A model generated the notes under the pieces. That model saw only the letters and a program-made list of their open reading frames with translations. It made no database searches and had not been told where the DNA came from. Source: Serinicoccus chungangensis (GTDB taxonomy: Bacteria; Actinomycetota; Actinomycetes; Actinomycetales; Dermatophilaceae). From it: DNA of 64,000 bases. Positions within the stretch are counted from its first letter, which is position 1; every line of letters starts with the position of its first letter. The DNA is taken from the NCBI RefSeq assembly GCF_001483745.1, contig NZ_LQBL01000022.1, positions 1 to 64,000 on the forward strand, in the 5' to 3' direction. Position numbers and translations under genes: made by a program. This document shows positions 55,493-63,488 of this stretch, piece by piece.

Positions 55493-56055
55493 ACGTCCAC
55501 CAGGTGATCGAGGTGGTGGGCTTGGAGACGCTGTGCGGCCTCAAAGGCCGTCAGGTCGCCTGAGCGCACTGCCTGCTCGGCCCACTCGCGCTCCGCCCAG
55601 AAGGCGGCGTAGCGCTCGTTGAGGTTCCAGCAGATGCGGCGGTTGTTCTCTCGCAACTGGCGGACGACGAAGATGACCGAACCGGGAAGCCAGCCAGTGA
55701 GGACGGCGGCGATGAACGCGCCCATCACGGCTCCAAGGATGTCCATGGGGAGCGGCCACTCGGGGTCGGCCAGGCCGAAGACGAGCATGAAGATGCTCAC
55801 CGGGACGGCGACGACGGCCATGCCCAGGGCGAGGCTGGTGACGACCCGCAGCGGTAGCGAGCGCTTCTTCTGCGTGAGCGGTAGGACGGGCTGCGCGGAC
55901 GGCAGGTGGCCGTCCCGCCCGAGCACGAAGAGGTCCTGCTCGATCTGCGCGTTCATGGTCTGCGCGGCCCTCTCGAAGGCTCGGTTCGCGGCTCCGACAG
56001 TTGCGCCGAACATCCCGGCTCCGAGGCCGAGTGCTGCTCCGCTACTGGCTTTCAT
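55489..56055 (-). CDS. Hypothetical membrane protein
   Basis: A 188-residue protein with two membrane helices (about 75-97 VVTSLALGMAVVAVPVSIFM and about 105-127 ILGAVMGAFIAAVLTGWLPG) and a glycine/alanine-rich N-terminus that may be a third hydrophobic patch. The C-terminal cytoplasmic helix (RYAAFWAEREWAEQA) is charged. It lies 3 bp after the lipoprotein gene and is coupled to the small gene downstream. Function unknown. Confidence 0.6.
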   Translation of the reverse strand: MKASSGAALGLGAGMFGATVGAANRAFERAAQTMNAQIEQDLFVLGRDGHLPSAQPVLPLTQKKRSLPLRVVTSLALGMAVVAVPVSIFMLVFGLADPEWPLPMDILGAVMGAFIAAVLTGWLPGSVIFVVRQLRENNRRICWNLNERYAAFWAEREWAEQAVRSGDLTAFEAAQRLQAHHLDHLVDV

Positions 56056-56058
56056 GGC

Positions 56059-57294
56059 TCACTCCTTGATCTGGTTTGCGGTGACGATGGCGTCTTCGGG
56101 GTCCCAGTGGATGGCGATGTCGCCGTCCATGACGCCTATGGGCAGCCGTGCCCCTTCAGCCAGATCAGACACCACGGGCTCGCCGGACGGCGGCAGGTCC
56201 ACGAAGCGCGTCTCGTTGGCTCCTTGGTGGGCGACCCCGAATGCTCGCCCCGAGTCCGTAATGGCGTGCAGAATCACGCGACGCTCACCCTCGCCGCCAC
56301 CGACGCACTCCACGTCGCCGTTGGCGTCGATGCGCATGGAGTCGAGGACGCCCCACTCACGACCTGGGCTGGTGACGAACTGCGTGGGTGTCGGTGGATC
56401 GCACTCTGCGTTGGAGAGCACCTCCCCGGTCTCGACGTCCAGCACCTGCAACATGCCCTCGCCGTAGGGGGCAGCGAAGCGCACCAGCAGAAGGTCCTCG
56501 GCGTTGCTGGCTTCGATGGCTCCGATCTCGAACTCTGGCCCTGGGGCGAGGTCCTCCGAGTCGTAGGACTCCCCGGCGTACCGCTCGGGAGCCTCCTCGG
56601 TGCCGCCGCTGAGTGTGAAGGCGTGATCTCCGACCGTCACCACACCCACGAGGTCGTCGGTCGCCGGGAGTGCCTCCACCTCCCCGGAGGCAGTGACCGC
56701 GACCGCCTCGCGCTCACCAGGGTCGGATCGAACCACGAAGCCGAGACCCATCCCACCGATCTGAGGCAGGCTGCTCTCGTCACCGGGCACCGTGACCTCC
56801 TCGATCACGGTTCCCGAGGCGATGTCGAGCAGAGTCACCCGTACTTCCTGAGTGTCGGCGTCCAGGCCTTCGCCGTCAGACCTACCACCATCGACCACTG
56901 CGATGACCTCTGGCGCGACCTGACGCAACAGCGGGTAAGGCGAGCCCGGATTCCGTTCGTCGCCGGTGAAGGCCTCCCAGCCCCGCGACCACGCTTCCTG
57001 GCCCTCCGCGTCCAGGGCACGCACCTGCGTCCCGTCGAGCACCACGACCCGCTCGGCAGTCACAACAGGCGTCCACGGAGCCTCCTGAAGCCCGAGCGTG
57101 ATCCCCCAGGCAGGCTCCGCGAAGACCTCCGCCACCGGCAGCGAGACAGCGGGCTCCGATGGTTCTGCGGTGCTGGTCGTGACGGCCTGCGCGTCTGCCG
57201 TGCTCGGGGTCGAGTCCCCTCCAGAGGCGCTCGAACAAGCGGAAACCGTAACGAGCGTTACGGCCATCAGCGTGGCGGTGCGGGTGTGAGTCAT
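56059..57294 (-). CDS. Lipoprotein with probable beta-propeller
   Basis: A 411-residue secreted lipoprotein: signal peptide ending in the lipobox VSAC (about Cys20), a threonine/serine linker, then repeated beta-strand blocks (ERVVVLDGTQVRALDAEGQE, VRVTLLDIASGTVIEEV, GMLQVLDVETGEVLS) typical of PQQ/quinoprotein-like propellers. ATG 57294 follows GGAGGGAGG. It leads a three-gene operon with the membrane protein and the small protein. Role unknown; a surface exclusion or adhesion function for the element is speculation. Confidence 0.72.
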   Translation of the reverse strand: MTHTRTATLMAVTLVTVSACSSASGGDSTPSTADAQAVTTSTAEPSEPAVSLPVAEVFAEPAWGITLGLQEAPWTPVVTAERVVVLDGTQVRALDAEGQEAWSRGWEAFTGDERNPGSPYPLLRQVAPEVIAVVDGGRSDGEGLDADTQEVRVTLLDIASGTVIEEVTVPGDESSLPQIGGMGLGFVVRSDPGEREAVAVTASGEVEALPATDDLVGVVTVGDHAFTLSGGTEEAPERYAGESYDSEDLAPGPEFEIGAIEASNAEDLLLVRFAAPYGEGMLQVLDVETGEVLSNAECDPPTPTQFVTSPGREWGVLDSMRIDANGDVECVGGGEGERRVILHAITDSGRAFGVAHQGANETRFVDLPPSGEPVVSDLAEGARLPIGVMDGDIAIHWDPEDAIVTANQIKE

Positions 57295-57373
57295 AGGTGA
57301 GTCCTCCCTGCGCACTGGCGTGACCGCCCCAAGGGGGACCGTCAAGTGGTGAGACACCCTCAGTGAAGCACCT

Positions 57374-57402
57374 TTGACCAGATTGGTGCAAGGGCTTGTA
57401 CT
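57374..57402 (+). promoter_or_regulatory. Possible promoter of the HTH pair
   Basis: TTGACC (57374-57379) and TGTACT (57397-57402) spaced by 17 bp. Transcription would begin near 57409, which favours a leaderless message or the GTG at 57436 as start of the next gene. Weak -10 match. Confidence 0.4.
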
Positions 57403-57696
57403 GTGCTCGCTGCCGAAAACCAGTGGGCTATCCCGGTGAGCATCTTCCCGGTCCCTGAGCCCGAACTTGACCGCCTACCTGCGATCTTCTCCGAGCGGAA
57501 GACGGCCAGCGGGCTGTCCTACGACCAACTCGCGAACCGCAGTGGCCTGACGAGGACGACACTGATGAACGTCGCGCACGGGCGCTACCACGGTGACCTC
57601 CGTACCTGGTTGCGGCTGTCGAAAGCCTGGCAGATCAGCCTGGACGAGTTGCTCGCGCCCGTTTGGGAGGGCAAAGCAGGCGAAAAGGCCAAGTGA
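57403..57696 (+). CDS. XRE-like helix-turn-helix protein
   Basis: A 97-residue protein from GTG 57403 (GTG 57436 is an alternative, 86 residues). The HTH is LSYDQLANRSGLTRTTLMNV with ISLDELL at the end, the usual Cro/C1 core. It overlaps the next gene by 4 bp (GTGA). Probably a regulator of the pair or of other cargo genes. Confidence 0.78.
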   Translation: MLAAENQWAIPVSIFPVPEPELDRLPAIFSERKTASGLSYDQLANRSGLTRTTLMNVAHGRYHGDLRTWLRLSKAWQISLDELLAPVWEGKAGEKAK

Positions 57697-58580
57697 GCCG
57701 CCCTGGCGCGAGTCCTTCCAGCCGGAACGCGAAGCCCTGGCAGGTGCTGAACTCGATCTCTCCACGCTCCAGAGACATGGCCTTCGCGGGACGAGGCAAC
57801 TGGCACAAGCCTGTCGAGTCTCTGCCGCTCGCCGTGCGCATCGCCCTGGCGGTGGCCCGTGCCTTGTTCGATGAGGTGGATGCGCGGCAGTTCGATGACT
57901 CAGACGGCTCGACCTACCGCATCGAGGCCTGGGAGAGGCTCGGGCGAGAGGTCGATATCAGTGAGCGATCACTACGGCGTCTGGAGGCGGGCGAACGGTG
58001 GGTCTCCCTCCCCGAACTCGACCGCCTGGCCCGCCATCACACCGTGGGCAAGCGCCTCCGAAAGACCCTTGCGTCCATGAAGGTGAACCTGCTACACCCT
58101 GGGCCAAATCTGGCCAGTGACGGCGGATCACCCGCCCGCCCCGTCACCGTGGAAGACATGAGCAACGACACCCGCGCCGTACTGGAGCGAGAGGTACGAG
58201 AGCGGATCGACCGCTTGGTCCGTGCGCAGGCGTCGGAACCACCTGGCGCCGAAGAGGTCGACTGGCGTCGTGTGGAGTGGGCCATTCAGGTGCCACGGTC
58301 TACCCCGGAGCCCACGCCGGACTTGGCGCTAGAACTGAAGATTCGAGGACTGAGCATCACGCAGTTGGTGCGGACAGTCCTCGCCGAGACTGCTGGCCCG
58401 ACCCGGGTCAGCACCATCTGGAGCGGGGTGAACCGCATCGTGCAAACACTGCATGAAGATCGCGGCATGCCCCTGATCCAGGCCCACCGTCGTCAGATCA
58501 CCGAAGCACTGACCTACCTGCGCGCTCGCGGAGAGGTCCACTCCGACGACGGATTGCACACCCTCATCAGAAAGGACTGA
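57693..58580 (+). CDS. Hypothetical protein coupled to HTH gene
   Basis: A 295-residue protein from GTG 57693. An N-terminal third has an HTH-like core (REVDISERSLRRLEAGERWVS). The C-terminal third (LSITQLVRTVLAETAGPTRVS, QITEALTYLRARGEVHSDDG) looks like a winged helix. Basic, no membrane segment. The two HTH-like units suggest DNA binding, possibly element maintenance or transposition control. Family not recognised. Confidence 0.6.
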   Translation: MSRPGASPSSRNAKPWQVLNSISPRSRDMAFAGRGNWHKPVESLPLAVRIALAVARALFDEVDARQFDDSDGSTYRIEAWERLGREVDISERSLRRLEAGERWVSLPELDRLARHHTVGKRLRKTLASMKVNLLHPGPNLASDGGSPARPVTVEDMSNDTRAVLEREVRERIDRLVRAQASEPPGAEEVDWRRVEWAIQVPRSTPEPTPDLALELKIRGLSITQLVRTVLAETAGPTRVSTIWSGVNRIVQTLHEDRGMPLIQAHRRQITEALTYLRARGEVHSDDGLHTLIRKD

Positions 58581-58596
58581 CCACCAACCATGAAGA

Positions 58597-58612
58597 CGCG
58601 CCCTTGGGCGCG
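58597..58612 (+). terminator. Short GC hairpin after the HTH pair
   Basis: CGCGCCC (58597-58603) and GGGCGCG (58606-58612), directly after the 58580 stop. Compact terminator-like stem; the next 100 nt to the convergent gene hold nothing obvious. Confidence 0.5.
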
Positions 58613-58712
58613 CGCACATGAAGAAACCCCCACGCTCTGCGAACGCGAGGGCTACTTCGTAGGTTTTGGAACCACCTACAAGATAGCCGCATCGCTCAAC
58701 CAGATCAAGGGT

Positions 58713-59048
58713 TCAGCCTTCTGCCGCGCGTCGATCCCGTCCTGCCCTGATCTCCGGCCCAGGCCACAGATCTCGGCCCAGCCACTCCTCCAGCCGTGCG
58801 ATGGCACCGAAGTCGGGGAGCACCTCGCCGTCGAGCGTGCGCTCGATGGTCTTGCGGCTCACCTGAGCCTCGCGCTCCACAGCCCGCAGCGAGAGGCCGT
58901 CACCGTCATCGAGGGCTTGCCGCAGTCGCAGCACGAACTGCTGAGCGTAGGCCGCCGAGACCGGCGCGCCCTTCTTCAGCCGTCCAGTCGGCCACGACCC
59001 CCGCGCAACGTACTCCCGTGGCGCGGCGTCACCTCCGGACCTGGGCAT
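58713..59048 (-). CDS. HTH regulator divergent from the transposition genes
   Basis: A 111-residue protein with an XRE-like core (LRQALDDGDGLSLRAVEREAQVSRKTIERTLDGEVLP, split here) and LEEWLGRDLWP at the end. ATG 59048. It is divergent from the transposition operon, whose promoter carries a 16-bp palindrome, so it is the likely repressor of that operon. Confidence 0.72.
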   Translation of the reverse strand: MPRSGGDAAPREYVARGSWPTGRLKKGAPVSAAYAQQFVLRLRQALDDGDGLSLRAVEREAQVSRKTIERTLDGEVLPDFGAIARLEEWLGRDLWPGPEIRAGRDRRAAEG

Positions 59049-59074
59049 GACTACAGCCTAGGTCAGCAGCAGGC

Positions 59075-59102
59075 TTGCCATGTCAGCGTCAGCCTTTACT
59101 AT
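59075..59102 (+). promoter_or_regulatory. Promoter of the transposition genes
   Basis: TTGCCA (59075-59080), 16-bp spacer, TACTAT (59097-59102): a good sigma-70-type promoter. The predicted start site is near 59109, just ahead of the palindrome at 59112-59127. Confidence 0.65.
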
Positions 59103-59111
59103 AGTGGGCAC

Positions 59112-59127
59112 GGGTCTTATAAGACCC
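59112..59127. promoter_or_regulatory. 16-bp palindromic operator
   Basis: GGGTCTTATAAGACCC is a perfect palindrome located directly after the predicted transcription start and 22 bp before the ATG at 59150. A bound repressor here would block the transposition operon. Confidence 0.7.
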
Positions 59128-59149
59128 ATCACCGACTGGGAGCCTGGGT

Positions 59150-60103
59150 ATGCCGAAGCATCGCGTCATCGGAGGTCGCATCGTGACGACTCCCGAAGAG
59201 GTCTTCGCGCACTATCGCCCGAGGCCGCATCTCGTAGACCCCGCCGTCTGGACCAAGGTCCGCCCCTCCGCCGTCGAGGCAACCCGAGCCGCCGACTACG
59301 TGAGCGTCGCCTCGGCGCTCAACGCCATGAGCGCCGTCACCCACTTCTTGGTGTGGACGCACGGGCAAGGGCTCGGCCTCGAACTGGAGAAGTGCTTCCT
59401 GCCGGAGCACGTCGAGCACTACTGCGCGAGCACGATGCAGTCCCTGTCTCCGGAGTCCCGTTCGACCCGTCGCGGCTACCTCCGCAGAGTCGGTCGGGCC
59501 TGTACCAAAGATGCTCCGTGGCCCGCTGAGCCGAAACCGTTCTCGGGCAACAACACAATCCTCCCGCCCTACACGCCGGAGGAGGTCGAAGGATTCTGGA
59601 AGGCTGCGGAGGCGCAGAGCACCCCGCTGCGCACTCGTGTCGCCCTCGCCATGCTGACGCTGGGCCTCGGGGCTGGTGTCCAGCCCGGCGAAATGTTGCG
59701 GGTAACTGCCGACCACGTGAGCATCCACCCTGACGACCACCGCCTCATGGTGATCCGCCTAGAGTCCAGAACCACCCCGGTGCTGGCGAAGTACACCAAC
59801 CGGCTCCGGGACCTGTGCTCCCGCTATCCCGAGGAGCCGCTGGTCGGCAAGCACCGACCTACGGCGAAGGACCCGCTGGGCACGCTTCGGCAGGACGTGG
59901 CCTGGCCGGGCTGGCTTCCCCGGTTCCGCGTCTCTCGCCTGCGCACCACCTGGATGGCGGACGTGCTCACCCTCGACCTGCGTATCAGCGAGTTCATGGT
60001 GATCGCAGGCAACGTCTCGTCCAAGTCGCTGGAGGTCATCGCCCCCGATGTCCCTGGCCGTTGGGAGGGCGACGCCTATCTGTTCAAGGGGGCGGGACTG
60101 TGA
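59150..60103 (+). CDS. Degenerate tyrosine-recombinase-fold protein
   Basis: A 317-residue protein laid out like a phage-type integrase: SAM-like N-terminal domain (about 50-130), then the catalytic-fold domain (about 140-310). The expected Arg-I box reads GAGVQPGEML (Arg to Gln), the HxLRHT box reads VSRLRTTWM (only the Arg of the pair is kept), the later His/Trp is Asn in GNVSSKSL, and no nucleophilic Tyr follows. It is therefore unlikely to cut DNA and more likely to bind a target or end sequence. It overlaps the DDE transposase gene by 4 bp (GTGA), so the two are made together. Confidence 0.75.
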   Translation: MPKHRVIGGRIVTTPEEVFAHYRPRPHLVDPAVWTKVRPSAVEATRAADYVSVASALNAMSAVTHFLVWTHGQGLGLELEKCFLPEHVEHYCASTMQSLSPESRSTRRGYLRRVGRACTKDAPWPAEPKPFSGNNTILPPYTPEEVEGFWKAAEAQSTPLRTRVALAMLTLGLGAGVQPGEMLRVTADHVSIHPDDHRLMVIRLESRTTPVLAKYTNRLRDLCSRYPEEPLVGKHRPTAKDPLGTLRQDVAWPGWLPRFRVSRLRTTWMADVLTLDLRISEFMVIAGNVSSKSLEVIAPDVPGRWEGDAYLFKGAGL

Positions 60104-61830
60104 AGCAGCACGATCCCGTTACCGAGCACGTCTTCCGTCGAGCCGTCGCCGCCGTCCACGCCGGAACCCTCGCGAACATCGTGCAGCAGGACATGACGTC
60201 CACGGTGGGACGCAGCAGGTCCCAGCGTTGGGACGCCATGTTCGTGCTCTTCATGGTCGCGGCCATCGAAGGCTACGGAGAACTGCACCTGACGTCCGTG
60301 CATGAGGTCAGCGAACGCCTGAGCCGGAAGCAGGTCGAGCAGATCGGACTGCGGTTGCCCGTCACCTACAGCCAGGTGGAGAGCGCCGTCTCGGACCTCG
60401 CGGACGCCATGACCGAACAGGTGCACCCTGAGACCGGCGAGGTTCAGGAAGCGAGACTCTCCCTCTCCCTGACCGACTTCATGACGAGCCTGGTCTCACA
60501 GGTCATTCCTCGCCCACTGCGTGGACGAGCGACGCTGGCCCTGGACTCCACGGACTACGAGGCCTGGTCGAGAAGACGGTCCTGGGCCAGCCACATGAGA
60601 CCTGACGACGCGCCCGGGTCACTACCCGAGCCGGACTTCGAGCCGCCGAGGAAGCGCGCCGTGAACGAGCCCGGGTGGCCCAAGCCTGGTCACGACGGCA
60701 GGCTTCAGCACAGCGTCGATCCAGACGCGCGCGATGGCTACCGCAGCGGGAAGAACCTCGCCCGCAAAGGCATCTTCTCCGGCTGGGACGTCCACCTGGC
60801 GGCGCACATTCCCGAGCACGGAGGGCATTCCGAGGCTGCGCTCACCCAAGCGGTGTGCCTCGCTCCGGCAGGCTCCTACAAGGCGGCGGCTGGCGTGGAG
60901 GTCGTCGACTCGCTCGTCCGTGCCGGAACGGCACCGGAGACGCTTCTGGTGGACCGGGGCTACTCCTACGCCAAGCAGGACGCCTGGGCACTTCCCCTGG
61001 TCGAGCGTGACGTGGAGCAGGTCTTCGACCTGCACCCCTCGCAGCGCGGCACCCGACCCGGGCCGATCAACGGCACGATCTGGGTGGACGGTGGCCTGTT
61101 CCTGGACCACCTCCCGAAGGACCTGCGCGACCTCCCGGGCTACAGCCTCGGGATGACCGCCACGGCGAAGGCACAACTCGCGCAGACCTACGACCGACGT
61201 CAGCCCTGGGCGTTCACACCCATGGGCGGGCCACACCCAGAGCGAGGCACGCAGCGCTTCCGAGGTCCGGCCTTGGCTGGACGAGTGCGCTGCGTCAATA
61301 ACAGCCGCTCGATGCGCCTGAACCCCGCGAGCAAGCCGACTACCTCCTGCCGGAAGGGTGAGACCTGCGCCTGCGGGAAGACGCTCACCCTTGCCCGGGA
61401 GGAGATGGCCCAACTGCGGCAGCGGGACCTGTTCGGGACCACAGCCTGGCGGGCGTCCTACGGTCGGCGCGGTGGAGTCGAGTCGCTCAACGCCTCACTC
61501 TCCGAGCACCACGGGCACCTGAGGCGCGGCTCCACCCGCGTGCTCGGCACGCACCGGACCGGCATCCTGCTCGGGTTCATCCTGGCCGCGACAAACGTGC
61601 GCATCCTGATGGCCTGCTACGGCTACGACATCGGGAACCCTCCACCGGAGGGCACCGAGATCAAGTCGCAGCCGTCGAAGAGCCAGGCACTGCACCGGAG
61701 GCTCCCGTTCAAGCGCCGCCAGCGCCGGGCGAAGAGCCGACCACCCGGGTCGGGCCCGCCCCGCTCCGTACCACCCCCGGGCAGCAGCACCGCCTGGGAG
61801 CCGCTGAAGGACAACACCAAGACCGACTGA
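60100..61830 (+). CDS. DDE transposase
   Basis: A 576-residue transposase, long for simple insertion sequences. The DDE triad is visible: first Asp in LALDSTDYEAW, second in LLVDRGYSYAK, and the Glu in YGRRGGVESLNASLSEH with the Y-(2)-R-(3)-E arrangement of IS4/IS1182-like DDE_Tnp_1 enzymes. A cysteine cluster (SCRKGETCACGK) lies between the last two. The C-terminal tail is basic and proline-rich. GTG 60100 overlaps the stop of the tyrosine-recombinase-like gene. It should act on the terminal repeats at 49041 and 62048. Confidence 0.85.
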   Translation: MKQHDPVTEHVFRRAVAAVHAGTLANIVQQDMTSTVGRSRSQRWDAMFVLFMVAAIEGYGELHLTSVHEVSERLSRKQVEQIGLRLPVTYSQVESAVSDLADAMTEQVHPETGEVQEARLSLSLTDFMTSLVSQVIPRPLRGRATLALDSTDYEAWSRRRSWASHMRPDDAPGSLPEPDFEPPRKRAVNEPGWPKPGHDGRLQHSVDPDARDGYRSGKNLARKGIFSGWDVHLAAHIPEHGGHSEAALTQAVCLAPAGSYKAAAGVEVVDSLVRAGTAPETLLVDRGYSYAKQDAWALPLVERDVEQVFDLHPSQRGTRPGPINGTIWVDGGLFLDHLPKDLRDLPGYSLGMTATAKAQLAQTYDRRQPWAFTPMGGPHPERGTQRFRGPALAGRVRCVNNSRSMRLNPASKPTTSCRKGETCACGKTLTLAREEMAQLRQRDLFGTTAWRASYGRRGGVESLNASLSEHHGHLRRGSTRVLGTHRTGILLGFILAATNVRILMACYGYDIGNPPPEGTEIKSQPSKSQALHRRLPFKRRQRRAKSRPPGSGPPRSVPPPGSSTAWEPLKDNTKTD

Positions 61831-61845
61831 CCGCCCCAGGCCGAT

Positions 61846-61878
61846 AGCCCCTGCCCCGCATCCCGCGAGGCAGGGGCT
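61846..61878 (+). terminator. Terminator of the transposition operon
   Basis: AGCCCCTGCC (61846-61855) and GGCAGGGGCT (61869-61878), with inner CGC/GCG pairing, 16 bp after the transposase stop codon. Confidence 0.75.
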
Positions 61879-61976
61879 TCATCATGCCTATCCGCGCTGG
61901 CCGGTCGGTGGTCCGCGCTCGCCGGTCGCCCGAGCGAGCCCGTGACAGCACTACAACTCACGTGAACAACAGACGG

Positions 61977-62015
61977 CGAAACCCCTGGTCAGAAGCGATC
62001 TGACCAGGGGTTTCG
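61977..62015. repeat. Subterminal hairpin at the right end
   Basis: A perfect 16-bp inverted repeat, CGAAACCCCTGGTCAG (61977-61992) and its complement (62000-62015), with a 7-nt loop. The motif GTTCACGAAA CCCCTG on its outer arm recurs at the left end of the element (49046 onward). It could be a transposase-binding structure and could also end transcription of tRNA-Lys, whose own terminator was displaced. Confidence 0.7.
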
Positions 62016-62035
62016 TGAACTCAGGTGGCAGTTCA

Positions 62036-62048
62036 TCGCGAACTACCC
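62036..62048 (-). repeat. Right terminal inverted repeat
   Basis: TCGCGAACTACCC, the reverse complement of GGGTAGTTCGCGA. It differs from the left repeat at one of 13 positions. Confidence 0.75.
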
Positions 62049-62049
62049 G

Positions 62050-62125
<76 letters not shown>

Positions 62126-62276
62126 GCAACAGCGGTGAACTCTACCACCGGGTCGAGCGGGCGACGAAATCCTCGCGGGTCGGTGGACTGAGCGTCGATC
62201 TGCTGCCGCGGCACACGTTCCCCGGTCGGTCGCCCGCGGTGACCGTGCTTCTGCTGCCGGGGCAGCGCCTCGACGG

Positions 62277-63386
62277 TCAGCCCGCCCCGGGCGAGGTGTC
62301 GATGACGAGGTCGGCGCGACCGCGGGTGCCGTCGGCGGCGAAGAGCCGCACCTCCTGCGCGGCCCAGCGCTCCCAGTGCGGCCGGTAGGCCTCCCCGTCC
62401 CGGGCGACCCCGCGACGCATCCGCAGAGCCGGCTCGGCGTCCACCCACACCCGGACGGCGGCGTGCTCCCCCGCCGGTCCGACGCTGCTGCCGCACCCCT
62501 CGACGACGAGCACCCCGCCGGGCGGCTCGGGCACCTCGACGGGGTCGGTCGCCCAGTCGCCCGCGTGCCAGTCCCAGCGCCGGTATGCCGCCCGCTCACC
62601 TCGCGCGAGCGGCTCCAGCACCTGCTCGGCCAGGAGGGCGGGACTCGCCGCGAGGCCGTCCCACCCGGGGTAGAGGTCGTCCATGTGCAGGAGGGGGGCA
62701 CCCAGGTCGCGGGCCAGCGCCCGTGCGAGCACCGTCTTGCCCGATCCGCTCGGCCCGTCCACGGCCACCACGGTGACCCCCGGGGGCGTCCCGTCCAGCC
62801 CCCCGTCGGGTTCGCTCCCCGCCTGCGCGGGCCGCGACGGTGCACGGCGCACCCGCGCCTCGCGCGCCTGCTCGACCAGCGAGCGCATCCGGGCGACCGC
62901 TGCCTCGTCCACCGGGCCGAAGCCGAGGGCGGCCTCGGGCAGCCCCGGACCCCCCGCGGCCCTCCAGGCCGTGTCGACGAGGCTGAGGCACGGCAGCGTG
63001 GCCAGCTCCTCCAGCGGCACCCACCGCGCGTCGTCGCTGCTGCCGTCGCTCTCCACCGCCAGCTCACCGCTCTCGACCTCGGCGGTGAAGACGATCCGCA
63101 CGGCCTGCCAGACGGCCCGCCCGGCCGGGTCGCGGTCGTCCACCCCGCTCCAGGCGTCGGTGGTGAGCACCCCGGTGAGGCGGACGGCATACCCGCTCTC
63201 CTCGCGCACCTCGCGGACCGCCGCCTGCTCGGGCGTCTCGCCCGGCTCGATCCCCCCGCCCACCAGCGTCCAGCCCGGTCGCGCGACGCGGCCGTCCGGC
63301 AGCGACATGCCGCGCCACCGGCTCAGCAGCACCGCACCGTCCCGCTCGATCCAGGCGTAGCACCCCACCCGCGTCCGCACGTCCAC
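62277..63386 (-). CDS. NUDIX hydrolase fused to uridine-kinase-like P-loop domain
   Basis: A 369-residue two-domain protein. Residues about 44-66 hold a full NUDIX box (GGIEPGETPEQ then REVREESGY), so the N-terminal half cuts a nucleoside diphosphate derivative. Residues from about 205 carry a P-loop VDGPSGSGKT, HMDDLYPGWDG and DWATDPVEVPEP, as in uridine kinase-like phosphotransferases. A proline/arginine-rich linker joins them. Start at 63386, where the NUDIX domain begins; no break in frame. The 150-bp gap to tRNA-Lys is empty. Confidence 0.82.
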   Translation of the reverse strand: MDVRTRVGCYAWIERDGAVLLSRWRGMSLPDGRVARPGWTLVGGGIEPGETPEQAAVREVREESGYAVRLTGVLTTDAWSGVDDRDPAGRAVWQAVRIVFTAEVESGELAVESDGSSDDARWVPLEELATLPCLSLVDTAWRAAGGPGLPEAALGFGPVDEAAVARMRSLVEQAREARVRRAPSRPAQAGSEPDGGLDGTPPGVTVVAVDGPSGSGKTVLARALARDLGAPLLHMDDLYPGWDGLAASPALLAEQVLEPLARGERAAYRRWDWHAGDWATDPVEVPEPPGGVLVVEGCGSSVGPAGEHAAVRVWVDAEPALRMRRGVARDGEAYRPHWERWAAQEVRLFAADGTRGRADLVIDTSPGAG

Positions 63387-63488
63387 CGCGCCACCCTACG
63401 GCCCGACGCCGTGGCCCGCCGCGTCGTCCCGGCAGCGCACCCACCGCCCGCCGACCCCTGTCCGCGAGCCATGCGTCACGATGGACCC

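Larger units (their letters stand above)
49041..62048 (+). mobile_element. 13-kb transposon downstream of tRNA-Lys
   Basis: A 13,008-bp region bounded by GGGTAGTTCACGA at the left (49041-49053) and its inverted, 12/13 matching copy at the right (62036-62048), flanked by GTGGT on both sides. GC is visibly lower than in flanking genes, and the host's frequent octamer is almost absent. It carries a degenerate tyrosine-recombinase-fold gene and a DDE transposase near the right end, and restriction-modification, toxin-antitoxin and nuclease cargo. Its right edge touches the tRNA-Lys 3' end. Excision would rejoin tRNA-Lys with the hairpin at 49001-49030. I do not recognise the element as a named transposon family. 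Confidence 0.8.

Noticed and set aside
50396-59127. Shared GGGTCTTAT before the 50.4-kb gene and in the palindrome at 59.1 kb as a common operator
   Set aside because: Only nine bases shared, and the surrounding dyads differ in spacing.
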